From Podila epigama (taxonomy: Eukaryota; Mortierellomycota; Mortierellomycetes; Mortierellales; Mortierellaceae): DNA of 14,975 bases. The notes beneath the pieces were generated by a model. It did no database searches and was not told where the DNA came from. It worked only from the letters and a program-made list of their open reading frames with translations. Below, piece by piece: positions 9,401 through 14,975 of the stretch. The position numbers were made by a program, and so were the translations under genes. Position 1 is the stretch's first letter; each line of letters begins with the position of its first letter. The stretch is taken from NCBI GenBank assembly GCA_015679605.1, contig JAAAVE010000194.1:1-14975 (forward strand), read 5' to 3'.

Positions 9401-10631
9401 CGTACGTATTGTGAAGTACCTTGTGGATTTGCTCGATCTGGCGATAAGCAAGGTTGTCGAGCCACTCCGTCCGTGGAATGTCGCCTCTGTCCTGCTTCTT
9501 TAAGAGCTATTTATGCGATGATATCGGTTGGGCTGTTGGTGAGTCTTGCCGGATAGTTTAAAAATCGTCACCTCTTTAAACTATCCACGTACCTTTTCAA
9601 ATCGATCCATCTCGTCCTTGACGCCAGTGTCTGATGGTGTTTTCGTAAACTGTGAGCCATCCGCCTCACATCCTGGCCACATGAATAATTTCTGAGGTCC
9701 CGTCAAGATGATACTGTGGAATCGATAGCGATAGAGAGAGAGAGAGTGGAGAGAATGTAAAGAGAAGACATTGAAGGAGGAGAAAAGAAATAAACGTCAG
9801 TTGTCAAAAGAGTGTTTCTTGTCAGTACGACCATACAGTAATGGAAAAAAAATGACTCGTGCCTTTACTTGAAGGGTCCAAAGAGTTTCAATGTCGCTCC
9901 TCCGACTGCTTCTACCTTCCGAGGAGATGCTGCATCCCAGGCTGTGAAGGTTAACTGGGCGTTAAGAGGAAGATCGCGGTACTTGATCGGTAGTGTAATC
10001 CATTCATTCCAACTATTGTGTATCATTTCAAACGGAGGAGGATTCGATGAGTTCAGGGTGTAATGTGTCTATCATTATCATTCTCAAGACTAGTTTTGCT
10101 AATGTTCAAGAGAAGAAGAAGAAAAAAAAAAACTTACGCAAACTTGTTTGTCATTGCCTTGTAAGACGTCTTGAGGACCACGGTCAAAGGCTGGTTCCCA
10201 GAAAACAGCTGGCATGTTACATAGAGATCTGGGAATGGACTATGAGGTTGCGAAAACACGAGACAATCGTCAGGGCAAAGTGTATCCTAAATGGTATTTT
10301 CTTTTACACTGCTCCTACAGTTGAATCTTTGTACCTTCGGCGCTCGGCAGAATAAGGTACTGACTCTGCATCTAGATGAGGTCTCTTTGGTTTCCATTCA
10401 AGTGAGTTTCTATACAACATTGCGTCCTCAGTCATTAGCCATTTCTTTGTTCAGCCACCTGCATGTCACTGCCCACGTTGCTTACTCATTCAAGTTCAAG
10501 GGTCTCTTCATAGTAAGTGAATCAACTTACATTCGCACGCTTAGATTCAGGTCTAGCATGCTAGTCAGACAGAATGAGTAGTCCTTATAGTTTTTGAACT
10601 TTTCGCCACTGGCATCACGCACTACGTTCAT
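6411..10631 (-). CDS. VPS34: Class III phosphatidylinositol 3-kinase (Vps34), 16 exons
   Basis: This lipid kinase makes PI3P from phosphatidylinositol on endosomes and autophagosome precursors. In known systems it works with Vps15, Atg6/Vps30 (Beclin) and either Atg14 or Vps38. Exons, in transcript order: 10631-10531, 10409-10335, 10239-10138, 10012-9869, 9713-9593, 9506-9420, 9313-9233, 9139-8906, 8770-8678, 8575-8390, 8265-8126, 8014-7822, 7704-7596, 7470-7018, 6932-6673, 6551-6411. All introns are GT-AG and phases agree. The total is 2520 bases, 839 residues plus stop, close to the usual 800-890. The C2 domain spans about 15-200 (SDLYVTC-like block, [11 protein letters not shown]). The helical PIK domain follows, about 255-455 ([20 protein letters not shown]). 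The kinase spans about 555-835, with Lys near 585 ([13 protein letters not shown]), catalytic GDRHLDN with D695, H697 and N700, and DFG at 713-715. The C-terminus ends in WAQAFRK, matching the family's last helix. The ATG at 10631 was chosen because the conserved start follows at once and the upstream in-frame DNA is a poly-Phe low-complexity stretch. Confidence 0.97.
9551..9586 (-). repeat. 12-bp perfect inverted repeat inside a Vps34 intron
   Basis: Arms GGATAGTTTAAA (9551-9562) and TTTAAACTATCC (9575-9586) are separated by 12 bases, all inside the 86-base intron 9592-9507. In the transcript the stem starts right after the donor hexamer GTACGT (9592-9587). It would fold as a strong hairpin in the pre-mRNA, shortening the distance between donor and branch region. 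Confidence 0.85.
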
Positions 10632-10730
10632 GGTGTTTTTGTAGATGCTGTTGGTGGGTGAGTGTGAGTGAGTTGGGGTTCGTTCAAGTGGAGAGAGCAA
10701 GTTGCGTGGGTGAAGAGACCACTTGACGTG

Positions 10731-10736
10731 CACGTG
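10731..10736. promoter_or_regulatory. E-box core CACGTG in the divergent promoter
   Basis: CACGTG lies in the context GACGTGCACGTGAC, about 100 bases before the Vps34 start codon. The flank gives GTCACGTG on the minus strand, one side of the animal lysosome/autophagy element GTCACGTGAC. Such sites bind bHLH proteins. Function here is inferred only from position. Confidence 0.4.
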
Positions 10737-10911
10737 ACTGATAGAGACACTGAGCAACTCTCGACGAGATCGATCAAACCCTCCTGAAGAAACCTTGTCA
10801 AAAAAAAAAAAAAAAAAAAGTGAAAGAGACCGGAGAATTATTGTTCTCAACGCCAAACGCCAAACGATTGGACAAATTGTATTAGGTTGCATTGACTAGA
10901 CTCCAGAAAGA

Positions 10912-10917
10912 TATAAA
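10912..10917 (+). promoter_or_regulatory. TATA box of the DJ-1-like gene
   Basis: TATAAA (in GATATAAAAAG) lies 132 bases before the start codon and about 40 bases after a reverse CCAAT box. It is followed by a CT-rich tract (about 10928-10960) and an A/C-rich leader without ATG downstream of the expected start site. Confidence 0.6.
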
Positions 10918-11043
10918 AAGTGGATGGTTTCCTTCTCCTTTTTCTTTTTCTTTTTCTTATCTTCATCAATCACCTCACACTTCCTGTCTTCCCACAAGCA
11001 TAACCATAAACACAACCTCCACTAAACCAACTCAAGAAATAAA

Positions 11044-12043
11044 ATGTCTCCCAAAGCCAGCACACATGCCACCCATGGTCCCCTGCCCAAGGTACCCGCT
11101 GGAGCGAGCCTCAAGTTGGGTGCACTCCTCTACGACGGTTTTGACTTGCTCGACGTTATGGGCCCTATGCGTATCCTTGGCGAGGATCTGCACAAGTTGA
11201 ATATCGAACTCTTGTTCATCTCTGACACACTCGAGCCCTGCACCTGTTCGCAGCAAGTCAAGATCCAACCTCATTTCACACTTGAGACCGCACCAAAGCT
11301 CGACTTTTTCTTTATGCCAGGAGGTATAACGAAGATGAAGAAGGAGAACATAGGCCACTGTTGCAACGACTTGCGCTTGTTGTGAAAGTACTAAACTGAC
11401 GTATCCTACATTCACCATATGCATAGGTGTTGGTGACCGCAAGTACACCGAGAACGCAAAGTTGAATGCATTGATCAAGGAGCGTGTTGAGGCCGCTACC
11501 TGGGTCTTTACCGTGTGCACTGGTGCTGGCATTCTTGCCAAGACTGGACTCATCGACGGATACGCTGCCACGTAAGGAGAGAGAGGGTTCTTGTTTTGTA
11601 ATTTAATTTTTTTGAATGGAAAAGGTACGTCTAATCATCTAACATCCTTTTGCTTTATTTCTCAGCACCAACAAGGCCTTTTTTGAGTATGCGTCTGCTA
11701 ACGGCCCCAACGTCAAGTGGGTGAAGCGAGCTCGTTGGGTCCAGGATGGCAAGTTTATCACTAGCTCTGGTGTCAGTGCTGGTAAGTGTATTTCGATGAT
11801 TCGGTGGGCGATGCTATGCAAACAAGTTGGTCAAACGAAACAAGAGTAACCCCTGACATTTTGGATAAACATGAACATTGTGACGCCGCTCTGTTAGGCA
11901 TCGATGCTGCATTGTACATTGTATCTGAGCTGGTGAGCTATGACATGGCCCTTGAAGTGGCAACCCATATTGAGTACACCTGGCACGAGAATGCCGATGA
12001 GGATCCTTTCTCTGACAAGTACCCCTTCACAGCCGAACCATGA
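11044..12043 (+). CDS. DJ-1/PfpI-family (class I glutamine amidotransferase-like) protein, 4 exons
   Basis: Exons 11044-11323, 11427-11571, 11666-11781 and 11898-12043 join in frame with GT-AG introns of 103, 94 and 116 bases. They give 228 residues, normal for the family. The ATG follows AAATAAA and the only leader-proximal frame is this one. Residues 23-43 form the first strand and turn (LGALLYDGFDLLDVMGP). LDFFFMPGG at 87-94 is the second conserved block. C124 in TVCTGAG is the nucleophile-elbow cysteine. YAATTNKAFFEY and GKFITSSGVSAG follow, as in fungal ThiJ/PfpI and isonitrile-hydratase-like proteins. There is no signal peptide or membrane segment, so it is probably cytosolic. The superfamily includes hydratases, glyoxalase/deglycase-like enzymes, proteases and chaperones, so the substrate cannot be assigned. 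It is divergently transcribed from Vps34, and the next gene lies 223 bases downstream on the same strand. Confidence 0.94.
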
Positions 12044-12266
12044 GTGCGAAGCAGGTTTTCTTGAAATCATCAAATAGCGTTACGCGTCACAACGCCAAAT
12101 AAATAAAAAAATTAAATTGCGATCTTATTTGACGTTCTTTGTTTATTCCGCCTATTAAATAAAATCATGCTGCTTCGTGTCTTCCAAATGTTTTCTTTTT
12201 TGTGAAGGAAGAGCATCCCATTGCAAAGAGACAATTACTCGCCTGGACAAGAATACTTTGAACTCA
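12044..12266. other. Short intergenic spacer between the DJ-1-like gene and the next gene
   Basis: The AT-rich 223 bases hold the 3' end of one gene and the 5' leader of the next. A 12-codon open frame starting at the ATG at 12167 and ending at TGA could be an upstream open reading frame for the downstream gene. No TATA box is clear. Confidence 0.6.
12098..12107 (+). terminator. Overlapping AATAAA poly(A) signals of the DJ-1-like gene
   Basis: AATAAATAAA gives two overlapping hexamers 55-65 bases after the stop codon. A third AATAAA lies at 12158-12163. Confidence 0.6.
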
Positions 12267-14622
12267 ATGAATACCCGTATCGTCGAATATGTCCTCGCAG
12301 AGAGGACAAGGACACAATGGGAAAACTATCCCGACTTTCATCCTGTCATTGAGCCATTTCTTCATCACAATCTCGATTCAGGGCAACGCTTCGACAAACA
12401 CTGTTCATCACAGCAACTCCTCCAACTCTTGCAACTCGCGTTGGATTCAGACGAGGAGCAATCGTACAGGACCTTTAGTGCACTGCAGTCACACTGTACC
12501 ATCGCCGATCCATCCATCCTTGCACAGTTTCTATCCTCGGCGATAGTCCAGTCTTGCAATGAATATCCACACCCGCCAGCAGAACACGCTGGACCCAATG
12601 GTTGGCTAGAGTCGGCACTAGAGTTTAAAGCAGAGTTGCTCAAGAAAGGAGACATGATCAAGCAACTCTGGCGGATCGCCAAGGCTCGCAATGAAGACAT
12701 TGAAAAGTAAGGGGGGCTATTGTATGTTGTTACCTTCTTTTCTGGAGAGAAGGATATCGAGAATAAGTACATATTCCAACATAACCTTTCTTCTCCAGTC
12801 AGGCACTACAGTTGATCATAGCTGCATTGGTTCAGAAGCAGGAAGCAAACAAATTGATAGGATCTCCAGCAGCATCGCTCAACCCGACCTTTAACAAAGC
12901 ACGGAGTCACAGTCTTTATTACCTACTACACTGCGGGCCATTGATCGACCATCAGCTTCCACTCTGGGATGAAGAATCGATCGTCAATGCGCTCGTGCGT
13001 CTGCGGGACGGTCATGGCCCTGACTCGTATGAGAACCAGCTGCTGATTCTTGTCAACCTGCTGGAGCGCTTTTTCTCGTGGATAGAGAATGTCGACAGCC
13101 CAGAATCGATTGAGGAGCTCAAAGTGCGGGGTAATGTTTGTCCCATATACTATTCTCATTTACAAAGAATTATGGACAAGTTGAGAGATTCCTGTTAGTT
13201 GGCATTTTTATTGATTTCCCCCCCTTTTGTAATAGTTGCATCGTATTCTAGAATCCCGGAACTACTGGTGTATACTTTGGACACTATCATCAGGTACCTG
13301 GATGGACGCTGGCTCAAGATACAGGTTGGAGAGGGGGCCAAGTCCACGAACAACCTGACCATGTCGCTTATGGACATTAATCGAGAAAGAGAAGCAGTGC
13401 AATACGTGTCCGCCAATCCACCAGGCACCCAGAAGTTCTCTGAAAGCAAGCACACAACACGAGGAAAATCGCTTCGAGAACGACCGATCCCGGTCAAAGT
13501 TGGGCGTGACCCTGTCGAGCGCGAGTTCCAAATATCGGATTTGGTTTCGCGATGTCTTCAGGGACATGGACCCGAGGTTATTGAACAAGTGATGCATCGC
13601 TTTGTCCTGCACATTGTGATGCGGGTTGATACCGCTATGGTCAGTGTCTCGACCCAAGCAGCCAAACTCGCAGCTCAGCAACGGTATTATTCTTTCGACA
13701 TGCACACAAACGACACGCACTTGATAGCTATGATGTGTCATTAGAGTGACGTTAATGTTGTTTTTTCTTTTTGCTCAATTTCTGCTGAATCATTCTGACT
13801 AGGGACAAGATCTTGTTGGCTATGATGTCAGAAAACCCTGTGTACAGACGGATAATGATCTCAGCGATGGGAATCGGTACGTTTGTGGCAAAAAAACATC
13901 ATATCATGGGGCATTTTGCATTACTTTTCTCTTCATTTCTTTCCTTCTGGCTAAACCATCCATGTATCATTCATATTATTTATTACATTGATATAGATAG
14001 GAGGTCGGCCCATATTTGCCTTTCTCTCATCAAGCCAATGTTGTGTTGCTCAATTGCACACTGGAATACGTGCAAGAATGTTTCGCCTACATCTTATCCT
14101 AAAGAACTCGCCGATGCTGTCTGGCTTGCTCAACTTGCAGAACAGACGGGACTTATTCCGGACCCCGTTAATCAAGCTTCAGTCTTGTTTCCTTTGATCG
14201 AGTCGCGGGATATTGGCCAGATCCTCGAGCAGTGTTACCATGACGTCTTGGTGCGGAATGCGGAAGTGCTTGTGCTGCCAGGGACAGGCGCAGTAACAGG
14301 AGTAGCGTCGACAGAGGCAGCGGCAGACACAGCGACAGAAACATTGACAGCACCAGAAGCCACAACGCCATCAGCAAGTACAGCAGCATCACTACCACCA
14401 CCACCAACTACAGCAACAGTGGAGACAGGAGCAGCACCACTAGGACCATCAACAAGCACAACAGCAACAGCAGAGTTGGCATCAGAAGGATCGACTGATT
14501 CTGGGCTAGCTGTACCAAGACTGAGTGGATCAGAGTTGGTGCTTATCCGGCGGGTGATTGTGAAGCATGCGGGCCGTGCGTTTCACTTGATGTCGTTGTT
14601 CACGGAATCGGCCGCTGCATGA
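12267..14622 (+). CDS. Unrecognised helix-rich protein, 5-exon model
   Basis: I do not recognise this gene. The model joins exons 12267-12706, 12799-13130, 13236-13683, 13803-13876 and 13997-14622, which keep one frame (639 residues). The first four introns (92-120 bases) are GT-AG. The protein is mostly predicted-helix-like and soluble, with blocks such as QQLLQLLQLALDSDEEQ, QALQLIIAALVQKQEA and ENQLLILVNLLERFF that suggest an armadillo or other helical-repeat scaffold. A Thr/Ala/Ser/Pro-rich stretch lies at about residues 529-604, followed by a short helical end (RRVIVKHAGRAFHLM). No catalytic motif, signal peptide or membrane span is seen. The start ATG at 12267 is the first in the frame, but its -3 base is T, so an extra upstream exon is possible. 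Exon 5 is uncertain at its start: another frame looks more protein-like over 14001-14099 (see findings). Exons 1 to 3 are the firmest part. Confidence 0.72.
14286..14515 (+). repeat. ACAGCA/GCA-type codon repeat encoding a Thr/Ala-rich stretch
   Basis: This low-complexity stretch lies inside the last exon and is dominated by ACA, GCA, GCG and CCA codons, including short CCACCA and ACAGCA runs. It encodes a disordered Thr/Ala/Ser/Pro segment. The reverse strand stays open as an artefact. Confidence 0.8.
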
Positions 14623-14975
14623 GCAAGGGTGGGGGTGTTGCCTCTCCTGCGATGTTAGCTACCTTCTCTCTCTTTCTCAGTCGTTGCTGTGTTTCGTGTG
14701 TACGTGCCTTTGAACGAATCCCTGGCCAAAAAAAATGGTGTAGGGGGTTTAAAGGCTCTTCATGATGTAGCACATGACGTTTTTCTTTTGACCGTAACCC
14801 TGACCACGATGATAAGTGCTAGTACGAGCACTACCAACAGCAAGGAACAAATAACACCGGTGCAACCATCATTAGGCTATCTATGTATGTCGAATTTGTG
14901 TATGTACAATCTGCGAATATTTGAACAATAATGGATATGGACATGTCAAAACTTGCTGATTTTTTTTTTTTTTTT
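14623..14975. other. 3' flank, no convincing gene
   Basis: An 81-codon frame (14689-14931) starts from an ATG-less region and encodes a Thr/Ser-rich peptide of no known family. A pyrimidine tract ending in TTTCTCAG at about 14680 resembles a splice acceptor, so an alternative 3' exon is conceivable. No AATAAA hexamer was noticed close to the stop codon at 14622. The window ends in a run of at least 15 T. Confidence 0.5.

Larger units (their letters stand above)
10632..11043. promoter_or_regulatory. Divergent promoter between Vps34 and the DJ-1-like gene
   Basis: The 412 bases separate two start codons on opposite strands. The side toward Vps34 is TATA-less and, read on the minus strand, A/C-rich (CACTCACACTCACCCACC). 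The side toward the DJ-1-like gene has ATTGG (reverse CCAAT box, 10867-10871), TATAAA and a long CT/T-rich leader. In the middle are GTGCACGTGAC with an E-box core and an A20 run (10800-10819). A tandem CGCCAAA pair lies just before the ATTGG. Confidence 0.75.

Noticed and set aside
10632-10892. N-terminal extension of Vps34 upstream of the ATG at 10631
   Set aside because: The frame is open, but it encodes poly-Phe from the A20 run and low-complexity DNA. The family N-terminus matches the start chosen.
11032-11571. 179-codon minus-strand frame opposite the DJ-1-like gene
   Set aside because: It is the antisense shadow of exons 1 and 2, which carry clear family motifs on the plus strand.
13262-13741. 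159-codon minus-strand frame opposite exon 3 of the unknown gene
   Set aside because: The plus-strand exon joins cleanly to its neighbours in phase. The antisense frame has no splice partners or domain.
14168-14459. Minus-strand Val/Ala-rich frames
   Set aside because: They are complements of the ACA/GCA codon repeat in exon 5.
1-14975. CRISPR array, tRNA, rRNA, transposase or prophage
   Set aside because: I looked for spaced direct repeats, cloverleaf-like cores and mobile-element protein motifs on both strands and saw none. The repeats present are simple or contiguous tandem.

Overview
The window looks like nuclear DNA of a filamentous fungus. It has intron-dense protein genes with short introns (about 85-155 bases), GTAAGT/GTATGT-type donors, long pyrimidine-rich leaders and many microsatellites. 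Intron density (15 in one gene) and the CCATCC- and CT-rich intergenic DNA suggest an early-diverging lineage of the Mortierella type. That placement is inference from style, not a sequence match. No phage, plasmid, transposase, CRISPR, rRNA or tRNA signal was found.

Layout, left to right. Bases 1-134 hold what may be the 5' end of a minus-strand gene running off the left edge. Bases 135-5297 form an unusually long gene-poor stretch. It is full of simple repeats, 9-bp, 15-bp and ~14-bp minisatellites, and clusters of an ATTGACC/GGTCAAT motif, and it ends at a small intronless gene for a two-finger C2H2 zinc-finger protein (5298-5777, plus strand). This gene converges on a large minus-strand gene, 10631-6411. 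I resolved the latter into 16 exons encoding an 839-residue class III phosphatidylinositol 3-kinase (Vps34).

Vps34 shares a 412-bp divergent promoter with a plus-strand, four-exon DJ-1/PfpI-family gene (11044-12043, 228 residues). Downstream, in tandem, is a gene modelled with five exons (12267-14622, about 639 residues) for a helix-rich protein I do not recognise, with a Thr/Ala/Ser/Pro-rich tail near its C-terminus. Its exon 4 to exon 5 junction is doubtful. The last 350 bases hold no convincing gene.

The genes do not form a pathway or cluster. Vps34 acts in autophagy and endosomal sorting, the DJ-1-like protein in an unknown enzymatic or stress role, and the zinc-finger protein probably in transcription. 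The only structural link is the shared promoter of Vps34 and the DJ-1-like gene. I found no convincing novel multi-gene system. The most unusual observations are a hairpin abutting a Vps34 splice donor, the inverted ATTGACC arrays, and the reading-frame conflict in the last gene.
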